Source: an uncultured bacterium
GTDB lineage: Bacteria; CAIWAD01
Assembly: GCA_903910645.1 (NCBI GenBank)
Contig: CAIWAD010000256.1
Coordinates: 1-64,000 of the forward strand
DNA: 64,000 nucleotides
Direction: 5' to 3'
In this document: piece by piece, positions 10,068 to 19,900 of the stretch
How the letters are laid out: each line of letters begins with the position of its first letter
Numbering within the stretch: the first letter of the stretch is position 1
The notes under the pieces: generated by a model
The model's input: only the letters and a program-made list of their open reading frames with translations
Database searches by the model: none
What the model was told of the DNA's origin: nothing
Position numbers and translations under genes: made by a program

Positions 10068-10892
10068 TCAGGCGTGACGAAAGCGCTGGCGCATGGCCTC
10101 CACATCCAAATCCAGGGAAATGAGCTGCTCCAGGGAATGGTGGAAAAAGACCGGGTCCAGGTGGTTCAGCATGCGCAACTGTTGGGTGGCCTCCAGCACC
10201 GCCCCCCGGCTGGGTTTTTCCCGCTCGCTTAGTTTCAGCCACACCAAGCGGTCCAGAACCGCCTGATCCATGGGAAGCAAAAGATTACCAGGCAATGGTT
10301 TCGGCCACAAGCCCAAATCCAGCCCATCATCGGGCCGGCACACTGCACGCAGAAACAAATGCAGGCGGGCGGTGGCGGAACCCTTGGCTGGGCGGGGGAA
10401 CAAATGGCCCAGGCGATGAGCGCGCAGCTCCTCCTCGTCCGTGCCCTTCTCCAACTCCACCACAAAACGGTCCAAAGCCACAAGTAGTGGGCGTTTGCCG
10501 TCCGGACCCAGGCAGTGCAGGAAAAGATCCCCCAGGCTGCGATGGCGGCGCAGGGAGTTGCGCAGGGCGGCCAGCCACAAGCTAAGGGCCTGGGGACCCA
10601 GGAAGGACAAGGAAAGATCGGAACACAGATCATCCAGCATCTGGCGGTTGGCCTTCACCAGAGTCAGGGCGGGCTGGCGGCCCAGGCGGTTGAGCAGCAC
10701 GCAGGCGCATGTGGCGTCCCCGTCTCCATGCCCGGTGCGCAGCATGGCGATGAGGAAGGCGGCAAATTCCCTGTCCCGTGGATGGGCCAGTTCCCGGGCC
10801 GGATGAAAGGGATGCGCCCCCGGTCGGGCGAAACGCTCCTCGGCCAGGGCACCCAGAAAGCGGCGCAGGCGCTGCAGGCGGGCAGGCTTCAT
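10068..10892 (-). CDS. TIGR02757/DUF2400 family protein
   Basis: KGSATARLHLFLRAVCRPDDGLDLGLW...LPMDQAVLDRL matches the family pattern as remembered; function unknown. Confidence 0.7.
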   Translation of the reverse strand: MKPARLQRLRRFLGALAEERFARPGAHPFHPARELAHPRDREFAAFLIAMLRTGHGDGDATCACVLLNRLGRQPALTLVKANRQMLDDLCSDLSLSFLGPQALSLWLAALRNSLRRHRSLGDLFLHCLGPDGKRPLLVALDRFVVELEKGTDEEELRAHRLGHLFPRPAKGSATARLHLFLRAVCRPDDGLDLGLWPKPLPGNLLLPMDQAVLDRLVWLKLSEREKPSRGAVLEATQQLRMLNHLDPVFFHHSLEQLISLDLDVEAMRQRFRHA

Positions 10893-10923
10893 TGCCCGCC
10901 CCCACCAGTGAGAAGGATTTGGG

Positions 10924-11520
10924 TCACGGCTGCTGCTGCGCCACTTTTTCAATGACATCGTAGCCCACCAGGGCGGCGAAGGCACGCAGCTCTTCTTCCG
11001 AAACACCATTGCCTTCCACCGTCACCAGCACTTTCTGAGCCACCACCACCTGGATGGTGCCGTTCTTGTCTGCGGCATCATATTCCAGGCTGGCCTTCTG
11101 GGAACCCACCTTGATGAGCTTCTGCCCAGATGCGCTAAGGATCATGGGAGAGGCGAAGGCGGTCATCATCATGCCCAGCATGGGGTTGTCCGTGGCGATG
11201 TTCACCGAGCAGGAACTGAAGTCCTCGCCCACCTGGCGCTCGTAGGAAGCCGTGGCGGCCGTTCCACCACCCAGATAGGAGGAACCGCCTGAGCTGCCGG
11301 ATTCCTGCCGCGTCCAGCCTTCGGGGGCCGCCGGCAGGGCCGCTTCCAGCTTGGCGCCCTTCTGTTGGCGAATAAGCTGAGCGGCCGTGTCCAGATGCTG
11401 CATGGCTTCGTCACTCTTGCCTGCCACATAGGCGGCGCGGGCCTCGTCCATCCAGTCGGTCACATCGTCGGCCATGGCAGGGGCGCAAAGCAGGGATACA
11501 AGAAGGAGCAGGCGCAACAT
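10924..11520 (-). CDS. secreted hypothetical protein
   Basis: MLRLLLLVSLLCAPAMA signal peptide followed by a short TPR-like helical segment; no family recognised. Confidence 0.6.
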   Translation of the reverse strand: MLRLLLLVSLLCAPAMADDVTDWMDEARAAYVAGKSDEAMQHLDTAAQLIRQQKGAKLEAALPAAPEGWTRQESGSSGGSSYLGGGTAATASYERQVGEDFSSCSVNIATDNPMLGMMMTAFASPMILSASGQKLIKVGSQKASLEYDAADKNGTIQVVVAQKVLVTVEGNGVSEEELRAFAALVGYDVIEKVAQQQP

Positions 11521-11612
11521 TTCAACCTCCCGGATGCGTGGAAGGGCCCATCCCCCCGGAAGAACCCGGCACAAGATACCACCCTGGCGGCCCTCTCCCA
11601 CCCTTCACCCAT

Positions 11613-11643
11613 GAAAAAGCCGGACCCCGAGAGATCCGGCCTT
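11613..11643 (-). terminator. intrinsic terminator downstream of FKBP gene 11691-12440
   Basis: Minus strand GGCCGGATctctcggGGTCCGGC followed by TTTTT, directly downstream of the stop at 11691. Confidence 0.7.
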
Positions 11644-11690
11644 GAATTTTGGCGCTTGTCCGCGAAGAGCCAACAGCTTTCCGCCGCAGC

Positions 11691-12440
11691 CTACTCCACT
11701 CCGCCCGGGGCTTCGCCTTCCGGAATCGTCTCCAGGGCGGGCGCCTCCTCCGGCGCTTCAATACTCAAAAGTTCCACCTCGAAGACGAGAACGCTGTTGG
11801 GCGGGATGACATTGCCCGCGCCTCGCTCGCCATAACCCAGGGCAGGGGGAATGACAAAGCGGAACTTGCTGCCCACACTCATGAGCTGCACGCCTTCCGT
11901 CCAGCCGGGAATGACATTGCCCAGGGGGAAGGTGGCGGGTTGGCCGCGCTTCACACTGCTATCGAACTCCTTGCCGTTCACCAGCGTGCCCGTGTAGTGC
12001 ACCGTGACCTTGTCCGTGGCAACGGGCTTGGCTCCCTCGGTGGCGGTGATCACTTCATACTGCAGGCCGCTCTCCGTTGTGGTGACGCCGGTCTTCTTGG
12101 CATTGGTCGCCAGATAGGCGGTGGATTCGGCCGCCTTGGCCTGGCTGATGGCCTCCTGACGCTTGGGGCCTTCGGACATTTTGATCTCCACCGACTGCTC
12201 TTCCGTCATAAGAAGCGGCTTGCCCTGTCGGGCATCCTCCATGGCCTGCTGGAAAGCGGCCATATCCACATCACCCACCTGATCCTTCAGGTAGTTGCCA
12301 ATGTCCATGCCAATGGCGTAAGAGAACTTTTGCATGTCCGTGTCCAGGGTCTTCAGGGTCTTCGGCTTGGCGAAGGCGCCGACGGCCAGGGACAGGCTGA
12401 TGGCGGCCATCAGCAGGATGCGCGGTGTGGCGAAGTTCAT
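11691..12440 (-). CDS. FKBP-type peptidyl-prolyl cis-trans isomerase (Mip/FkpA-like), secreted
   Basis: Signal peptide, FKBP_N domain, then VTVHYTGTLVNGKEFDSSVKRGQPATFPLGNVIPGWTEGVQLM...IPPALGYGERGAG. Confidence 0.92.
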   Translation of the reverse strand: MNFATPRILLMAAISLSLAVGAFAKPKTLKTLDTDMQKFSYAIGMDIGNYLKDQVGDVDMAAFQQAMEDARQGKPLLMTEEQSVEIKMSEGPKRQEAISQAKAAESTAYLATNAKKTGVTTTESGLQYEVITATEGAKPVATDKVTVHYTGTLVNGKEFDSSVKRGQPATFPLGNVIPGWTEGVQLMSVGSKFRFVIPPALGYGERGAGNVIPPNSVLVFEVELLSIEAPEEAPALETIPEGEAPGGVE

Positions 12441-12535
12441 AGGATTCAACATCTCCTTCTGTGGGCCCTGCTTGGGCGTGGATGACAATTCAGATCCGGC
12501 CTGCAACCACGGGCGAAGGCCAGAGGTTCCCGGAC

Positions 12536-12901
12536 TCAAGCGAAGCTGATGAGCTCCACATCAAAAACCAGCACGGCGTTGGGGGGAATGACCCCGCCCG
12601 CGCCCCGGGCTCCGTAACCCAGCTGGGGCGGAATGGTGAAGCGGTAGGTGCTGCCCGGGCTCATGAGCTGCAGGCCCTCCGTCCAGCCGGCGATGACGGC
12701 ATTCAGCGGGAAAGTGGCGGGCTCGCCGCGCTTCCAGCTGCTGTCGAACTCCGTGCCATTGGTAAGGCGACCGGCGTAATGAACCGTGACCATGCTGCCG
12801 GCGTTGGGCTTGGACCCTTCCGCCGCCGTTAGCACTTCAAACTGCAGGCCCGAGTCCGTCACCTGGACACCGGGCTTCTTGGCGTTTTCTTCCAGATACA
12901 T
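12536..12901 (-). CDS. short FKBP-type peptidyl-prolyl cis-trans isomerase (FKBP domain only)
   Basis: VTVHYAGRLTNGTEFDSSWKRGEPATFPLNAVIAGWTEGLQLM...IPPQLGYGARGAGGVIPPNAVLVFDVELISF. Confidence 0.9.
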   Translation of the reverse strand: MYLEENAKKPGVQVTDSGLQFEVLTAAEGSKPNAGSMVTVHYAGRLTNGTEFDSSWKRGEPATFPLNAVIAGWTEGLQLMSPGSTYRFTIPPQLGYGARGAGGVIPPNAVLVFDVELISFA

Positions 12902-12912
12902 GCGGGGCTCCT

Positions 12913-13647
12913 TTACTGGCCCTGGGGCATGCCCGGCTGTTGGGCCTGGGCAGGCAGGTCACGGAAGCTGATGAGCTCCACTTCGAAAATGAGCACGGCA
13001 TTGGGGGGGATCACGCCTCCCGCGCCCCGCTCGCCATAGGCCAGGGCCGGCGGAATGACAAAGCGGTACTTGGCGCCGGCGGTCATGAGCTGCACGCCCT
13101 CGGTCCAGCCGGGGATGACGCCGTTCAAGGGGAAGGTGACGGGCTCGCCGCGCTTGATGCTGCTGTCGAACTCCTTGCCGTCCACCAGAGTGCCGGTGTA
13201 GTGCACGGTCACTTCCTGATCCGCCCGGGGCTTGGCGCCCTTGCCTTCGGTGAGCACTTCATATTGCAGGCCGCTGGCCGTGGTGACCACGCCGGCCTTC
13301 TTCCCGTTGGTTTCCAGGTAGGTCTTGCTCTTGCCCTCGGCTTCCTTGGCCTGGAGATCCCGACGCTTCTGCATTTCCGTCATGATGATGGTCTGGGCCT
13401 CCTCCTCGGTCAGGAGAAGCGTGTCCCCCTTGCGCGCGTCGTTGAAGCCCTTCATGAGCATGTCCATGTCCATCTCGCCCATGTCCTTCAGGCTGGTGCC
13501 CATGTCCATGCCAATGGCGTAGCTGAACTTCTGCAGGTCATCCTTCAAGGCGCCGCCGGAAGCCTTCTGCTTGTCGCAGGCGGTGTTTAGAAGCAGGGCG
13601 CCACCCAGCAGGGCGAAAAGCCCAAGGCGCAACATGGTTCGGGTCAT
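12913..13647 (-). CDS. FKBP-type peptidyl-prolyl cis-trans isomerase, lipoprotein
   Basis: MTRTMLRLGLFALLGGALLLNTACDKQ lipobox-like N-terminus, FKBP_N domain and FKBP domain. Confidence 0.92.
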   Translation of the reverse strand: MTRTMLRLGLFALLGGALLLNTACDKQKASGGALKDDLQKFSYAIGMDMGTSLKDMGEMDMDMLMKGFNDARKGDTLLLTEEEAQTIIMTEMQKRRDLQAKEAEGKSKTYLETNGKKAGVVTTASGLQYEVLTEGKGAKPRADQEVTVHYTGTLVDGKEFDSSIKRGEPVTFPLNGVIPGWTEGVQLMTAGAKYRFVIPPALAYGERGAGGVIPPNAVLIFEVELISFRDLPAQAQQPGMPQGQ

Positions 13648-13824
13648 GAGGTCCTCACACTGAACCGGCCGGTGAATGCCGGCCGGGATGACGGGTTTGG
13701 GTCTGTCAGCGGCCAAGTAAACAAAAAAGGGGCGATGCGCCCTTGCAGGGATGAAGGCCCTATGCCACCATCCCGCGCCCAACCAAAGCTGACTTCATCC
13801 TGTTTGGACCATCGAGGAGATCCC

Positions 13825-15501
13825 ATGCGCTCCCCCGCCCGACTGCTTCCCCTGGCCAGCCTGTGTGCGGGCCTGCTGGTTCAGACACTGCAGGCCCGCC
13901 AGAGCGGCGCTGCCCAGGAAGACGTGCTGCGCGAACTGGAGGCCCGCACCCGAGTCTGGGAACAGGAGAACCCCTATTCGGCCCCCCATTGGCTAAGTCC
14001 GGATGAGTTGGGGCGCCTGGATGAAGTTGGCCGCACCTTCACGGAAACGCTGCCCCCAACCCTGGCTCCCCGGGAGATCGCTGAGTTCGAACAAATGGAA
14101 TCCGTGCTGGTGCGCTATCCCTTTGGCATCAGCACCGCCCTGATTGCCGCCATGAGTCAGGAACTGCCCGTGCTCACCCTGGTGAGCGGCGCCAGCCAGG
14201 AAGCCACTGTGCGTTCCCAATACACGGCGGCGGGGGTGAATCTGGCGGCGTGCAGCTTCCTTTACGCCTCCACCAACTCTTACTGGACGCGGGATTATGG
14301 ACCCTGGTTCGTGCAGAGCGGCGGCGAAGTGGCCGTGGTGGACTTCCCCTACAATCGGCCGAGACCCCTGGACGACGACATTCCCTGGCGCGTGGCCGCC
14401 CAACTGGGCATGGATTGTTACGGCATGAACCTCATCCAGACCGGCGGCAACTGGATGGGCGACGGCTATGGCGCCGCGGCGTCCTCGGAATTGGTGGTGG
14501 AGGAAAATCCCGGCATGAGCGAGGCGCAGATGAGCGCCAAGACCTGGGACTATCTGGGAGTGGACCGCTACTACAGGCTGCCAGACCCCAACAACACCTA
14601 CATCGACCACATCGATTGCTGGGCCAAGTTCCTGGATGTGGACAAGGTGCTGGTGCGTCAGGTGCCCGCCAGTCACGCCCAGTACGATGAGATTGAGGCC
14701 ACCGCCGCGTGGTTCGCCGCCACGCCCAGCAGCTGGGGCCGTCCTTACGAAGTCTATCGCGTGTGGACGCCCAACAACGAACCCTACACCAATTCCATCA
14801 TCCTCAATGGATCGGTCTTTGTTCCCGTCATGAATGGATCCTGGGATGATGAGGCCCTGGCCGTCTATCGCCAGGCCATGCCCGGCTACACGGTGCAAGG
14901 CTTCACCGGCTCCTGGCAAAGCACGGATGCCTTGCATTGCCGCAGCAAGGGCATTGCCGACCGCGGCCTCCTCCATGTGCACCATGTGCCCCTGGCGGAT
15001 TCCGTGGAGGCGGGGCAGGCTTTGCAACTTCAATTGGACATCACCGCCAGCAGCGGCCAGCCCCTGATCGCCGACAGCCTGAAATGCTGGCATCGTCTGA
15101 ATGGGGGATCCTGGAGTGCCACGGCCCTGCAGCCCACTGGCGGCCGATGGATGGCCAGCCTGCCCGCCCTGCAGCCAGGCCAGACCCTGGACTATCTGCT
15201 GCAGGCGGCGGACCAGAGCGGACGCTTCACCCAGCATCCCTACACCGGGCGGTTCGACCCCCACCGCTGCGCGGCACGCTCCATGCAACTGGACTCGCCC
15301 ATCCTGAGCCAAAGCCGGGAAGGCACCAATCTGCGTCTGAGTTGGAACGCCGTGGCTGGGGCCTTGCGCTACCGATTGGAGGGCGCCAGCTCCCTGGCGG
15401 GGCCGTGGGAGATGGAAATGGAAACGGCGGAGAGCAGTGTGGTGATTCCGCTCTCCGCCAGCGAGACCCGCTTGTGGCGGGTGCGTGCGCTTAATCCTTA
15501 A
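13825..15501 (+). CDS. secreted peptidyl-arginine deiminase / agmatine deiminase family protein with C-terminal FN3-like domain
   Basis: Signal peptide; YWTRDYGPW, TGGNWMGDG, DHIDCWAKFL, NNEPYTNSIILNG, STDALHCRSKGIAD = guanidino-group-modifying enzyme Asp/His/Asp/Asn/Cys motifs of the PAD_porph family. Confidence 0.88.
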   Translation: MRSPARLLPLASLCAGLLVQTLQARQSGAAQEDVLRELEARTRVWEQENPYSAPHWLSPDELGRLDEVGRTFTETLPPTLAPREIAEFEQMESVLVRYPFGISTALIAAMSQELPVLTLVSGASQEATVRSQYTAAGVNLAACSFLYASTNSYWTRDYGPWFVQSGGEVAVVDFPYNRPRPLDDDIPWRVAAQLGMDCYGMNLIQTGGNWMGDGYGAAASSELVVEENPGMSEAQMSAKTWDYLGVDRYYRLPDPNNTYIDHIDCWAKFLDVDKVLVRQVPASHAQYDEIEATAAWFAATPSSWGRPYEVYRVWTPNNEPYTNSIILNGSVFVPVMNGSWDDEALAVYRQAMPGYTVQGFTGSWQSTDALHCRSKGIADRGLLHVHHVPLADSVEAGQALQLQLDITASSGQPLIADSLKCWHRLNGGSWSATALQPTGGRWMASLPALQPGQTLDYLLQAADQSGRFTQHPYTGRFDPHRCAARSMQLDSPILSQSREGTNLRLSWNAVAGALRYRLEGASSLAGPWEMEMETAESSVVIPLSASETRLWRVRALNP

Positions 15502-15902
15502 ACGGCTGTTCCGCTAAGGGCGGCTCCGTATTGCTTGTCTTCCTGCACAATGTGATTGATGAGCCAGTCGCGCAGGAAATCGGAGATGTCCAGGCTGCTC
15601 ACATGGCGGCCGGCATCGTGATCCGACACATAGCGGCCCAGCTGGTCCAATAGTTCATGGTGCAGCACCAGGTGGCGGTTCAGGCCCGGCCACTTGCGCG
15701 CTCGCAACAAGGCCTCTTCCTGCTGGAAGTGTGTTTCCGTATAATCCTGCAACCAGTGCAGCACGGTACCCACTCGACCCGCTCCCTGTCCAACCTTCAT
15801 GGCATCATGCAGATCATTGATAAGGTGCACGAGGCGCTGATGCTGGCGATCCATCTCGCCCATGCCCGTGTCCCAGTCGGAGCGCCAATCAAGAAAAGAC
15901 AT
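15498..15902 (-). CDS. bacteriohemerythrin
   Basis: MDRQHQRLVHLINDLH, HFQQEEALL, HLVLHHELLDQ, INHIVQEDKQY diiron ligands. Confidence 0.9.
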   Translation of the reverse strand: MSFLDWRSDWDTGMGEMDRQHQRLVHLINDLHDAMKVGQGAGRVGTVLHWLQDYTETHFQQEEALLRARKWPGLNRHLVLHHELLDQLGRYVSDHDAGRHVSSLDISDFLRDWLINHIVQEDKQYGAALSGTAV

Positions 15903-16062
15903 GTATCCTCCCGAAGTTCAAAGGTTTCACGCCCCTTCATCGGGAGAGCGTTCCACCCACTTTAGAGAGAATTGTCTTTTTTTGGCACATGTAAAAAGTA
16001 CATGCAGTTAGCAGCAATCGCCAAGGACTGGCGACATTTTTCGGAATGGATTTGGGAGGAGC

Positions 16063-16530
16063 CTAAGAGCCTTGCGCCTCACGTCCCGAAGTGGATTCAC
16101 AACCATCAGGCGGGGCCGAGGAGGCGAAGCGCGTGAAGACGCCTGATCCAATGAAATCCTCGAAGCGCCGGTCCTGCATGCGCATGTGTTCCGTGATCCA
16201 GGTGTGGATCATCTCTTCGTACTCATCAAGGCTGCGGACCTGGCCCAGGCCCAGGAAATCAGTCTCCAGACGGAACTGGTTCATGCACGCTTCATGCAGA
16301 AGGCGGTGGGTGTGCAGTCCGGGAAAGGAGGCCCGCCGCATGAGCTGTTCTTCAGTCTCGAAATGCAGTTTCAAGTGCTGGGTCAGGTGGCGCATGGCCT
16401 CAATCAGATGGGAGATCGGCTGGTTCTGTCGGACCTGATCCAGGAAACGCGCGGTGCTGTGATGCAGCTCCTCGTGCTCCTTTTGGATGCGTCCCACGGT
16501 TTCCTGCCACACCAGATTCTGCGAGAGCAT
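16063..16530 (-). CDS. hemerythrin domain protein
   Basis: KEHEELHHS, HFETEEQLM, HTHRLLHEACM, ITEHMRMQDRRF hemerythrin ligands. Confidence 0.85.
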   Translation of the reverse strand: MLSQNLVWQETVGRIQKEHEELHHSTARFLDQVRQNQPISHLIEAMRHLTQHLKLHFETEEQLMRRASFPGLHTHRLLHEACMNQFRLETDFLGLGQVRSLDEYEEMIHTWITEHMRMQDRRFEDFIGSGVFTRFASSAPPDGCESTSGREAQGS

Positions 16531-16933
16531 GACGATCCTTCTGGCGCAGGTCGCGCCCGTGGTGTTGCGTTCCTTGCGCATCCCCCCGAATGTGCAAGGC
16601 CCACAAGTCTGCAAGCGGCCCAAACCTAATGCTCCCATGGCTGGGAGTCATGTGATCCCTGTCACACCAAAGGCGTGAGGAGAGGGCATGGCCGTGACGG
16701 CCAAACCTGATGGCACAAGGCGGCCCAGTGGCCCGATTCTGGTGACTTGACGCGTGATGTCGCGTTAACACCGAACTGCGCACGGCATTGCAGGCGCAGT
16801 GAAGCTGCGTAAAGACGCGGCGACGATGTGATGGGCGGCGTGGGCGCCACCCGAAGGCTTTGCTTCCTCAGCGCGAAACTCTCAGTCCCAATGATCAGCA
16901 AGCAGCATCCCACAGATCACGGGAACTGGTCCA

Positions 16934-19900
16934 CTAGTCCCGCAAGGCACGAACCTGGTACAGGAAGGTGCCCGGAATGCCGCAGGGGATCAGCCACTGG
17001 GTTTCCGCGCTTTCCGCCATGGGCTGGAAGGGCATGTTCAGGCCCACGCTTTGCCACACGACATAGGCCGTGGCACCGGCAACCGGATCCCATTCCAAAC
17101 GGGATTGGCAATTGCCGGCGTAGACAATGCGCAGGTTTTGCACCGCCGCCAGGCCTCCCACCTCCAGTTGGACCGGCAGCATGATCAATGGCCGCTCGGG
17201 ATCCCCGCTTGCCAGCTCCAGCAATCCCGTCCAATGGCCATCCGCCAGCTGCAGGGCGCTGGCCTCCAGTTGCACGTGCAGAACCTGGCCGGGGGCCAGG
17301 ACGCCGGTAACGGGGTCCATCATCAGCCAGAGCGGAGTCTGAGCGCCTTCCCTGGTCAATAGAATCTGACCCTCCACCACATGGGGATCCGCGCCGTACA
17401 CATCCCCCTGGATGGTCCAATCCAGCGCCATGTTCGTGGCGAAGCCCGGTGCCACCTGCAATTCCACACTAGCCGTGGCCGTCTGGCCGGGATAGATGTT
17501 GCCCCAGCCGCCATCGGGATCACTCCAGGTGAGCAGGGCCCCGTCGCCGGTCTGGCCGTCGCTGACCAGGCTAAGCCCACCGTCCACCACCAGATCCGTG
17601 CTGGAAACCACGCTTACTCCCAAGGGCAGCTGCAGGGAAACAGCGGCCGCCCATTCGTTGTCCGGCGAGGCATTCACCAGGCTCAGGTGCAGGGTCAAGG
17701 GCGCGCCGCTGAGGAAGGCACTTTCCAGCGCGCCCAGGGTGGAGCCACTCATGTCCCGCTGGCTGCGCGCCGGATCCGGAAGAAAGCGCAGGCTGAAGTC
17801 CAGCGGCGCGTGTCCGGCATTGGAGATCTGCAGCAGGCCCTCGTCGGTGCCACCAGGCAGGGCGTGGAAGAAGAGGCTGTCGGCGCCCAACATCAGGTGC
17901 GGCCAAACCTGTCCCACCACGGATAGAGGCATGGTCCAGCTGTGGCCCGCGTTGTCCTGGGCGAAAAGGGTCATGGGCAGGACCTCGCCATCCGACAGGC
18001 CGGGGCCCAGCTGCAGCAGGAAGGCCTGCTCCAGGGTGCTTGTGCCACCCACAGGCAACAGGGCAAGCGAAGGCGTGCCTTCAATTCCCAGCACATCCTC
18101 ATGTGTGGAGGACAGGCTGAAGGTCAGGCCGGCGGCATCCTCCGAACCGGTGTTGGAGAATGTCAAACCGAGCCAGGTGCTCTCCTGGGGAGTGGCCAGA
18201 CCGTCACCGTCCAATTGTTGGCCGCCCAGGCTGACCCAGGGCCCCTGGGCCGACACGCACTCCACACTGTCCTGCCAGGTTTGGTGATTGGGGGCGTATA
18301 GCGTCAGCAAGGGCCAGCGACCCGCGGGCGCAGCTGGATCCAGAACCAGGGTGGCCAGACCGCCACCATCCGCCACGGCGCTGGCCAGCACCTGACCGTC
18401 CAACCACAGGGTGACCCGTGCTCCCGGGACTCCCGTGAGCACGGGAAAGCTGGGCTGGCCCGCCACCAAATGGCCGGCGTGGCTGACCGTGAAGGGCTGG
18501 GGCGTTGTGGTGCGCAAATCCAGGGTGGGATCCGTGAACACCGTCCAGGTGCGGGTCATGGGGTAATCGGCGTACTCGTCGTTCATGCGCATGGCGCCAT
18601 TGAAGCACAGGGCGCCAAAGGGCATGGGAGCCTGGGTGGTGAGCAGGTCCGTGCATTCGTCCTGGGCACACATGGGCGGAGCCCAGCTCTGGTTGATGGT
18701 GCTGGCGTAGATGCCCACGGCTCCGGTGGGATTGCCGTTGCGCGTGGCGCGCATCCAGGACTCGGCGAAGCAGGTGCCGCCGGCGAACTGGCCGTTCACA
18801 CAGGCCACATCCACAATGAATGGCAGCCGATTCTCGTTGCCAAGGGCGTTCACATTGCTGGAGGAAAACCCTGTGGTCACCCATCCCGACACACTGCCAT
18901 GGCCCACATAATTCATGAAGCCGCGGCCGGCGTTCACCGCCGTGCTCACCATGGTGGCCGTGGCGCCGGGATCGTAGATCTGGTCCACCTGGCTGTATCC
19001 GTGGGCCAGCAAATCCGTGCGGATGCCATTCATGTGCACCCAGTCCGCCTCACCATCGTCCCCAATGCCCGCGCCTTCGGCGCTGCCAATGCCCGTGCCT
19101 CGACGATACCAGTCCGCTCCGGCCTCGGGACTGCGTTCGTAGTCCACGCAGCGCCGCACCATGGTTTGCACCTGGGCTCCTGTGGCGGCGCAGAAGCGTC
19201 CCACCAGGATGTCCGGATAGTGGTCGCTACCCGCCAGCATGGCGTAGGTGGGATCGGAGCTGCCACCGCTGTGACTGGGGCTGGGCATCTGTTCGGCATC
19301 ACCCACCAGCAGCAGGGAGGCCAGGCCGGGGCTCAGGTACTGTGCCTGCACATATGCCAGGATGGCGTTGGCCGTGCTGCCCACGCTGCTCTTGGCCACC
19401 AGATCCACCACCTGTCCCTTCTGGCGCTTCCATTCCACAAAGGGGGCCATCTCGTCCAGGAAATCGTCGTGGCAGATGATGAGCAGGCGGCCCTGCCCAC
19501 TCAGCGGGGAGTAGCGCTCCACCGTGGCGCCGTAATTGAGGAAGTGCTGACTGTAGATGAGGGCGAAGTCCTGGTCCAGCCGGGCGGGGGGCTGGGTCCT
19601 GGAAAAGGTGTTGATGCCCGTGGACGATGGCATGGTCTCCACTTCCACTTCCAGCCTTGTGTACACACGCAGAAGGCCTTCCTCCGCGCGGAACTGGAAG
19701 GGCTGAAGAAGCAGGGTCTGGCCGCGCCAGTCCCGCAGGATGTAGGGATCGCGCAAGGTGGCGGGCTCCAGTGGCCACACACCGCGCTGATAGGCCTGTC
19801 CGAAGCGGTAAGGCAGCGAAGCGGGATCCACCGTGCGCAACAGATTGCCCTTGGACGGCAAGGGGCGCAGGGCCAGATCCACATGTTCCTCCGCCACCAC

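Noticed and set aside
11691-13647. Three FKBP genes considered as one frameshifted gene
   Set aside because: Each has its own start and stop and a complete FKBP domain; two have distinct N-terminal export signals.
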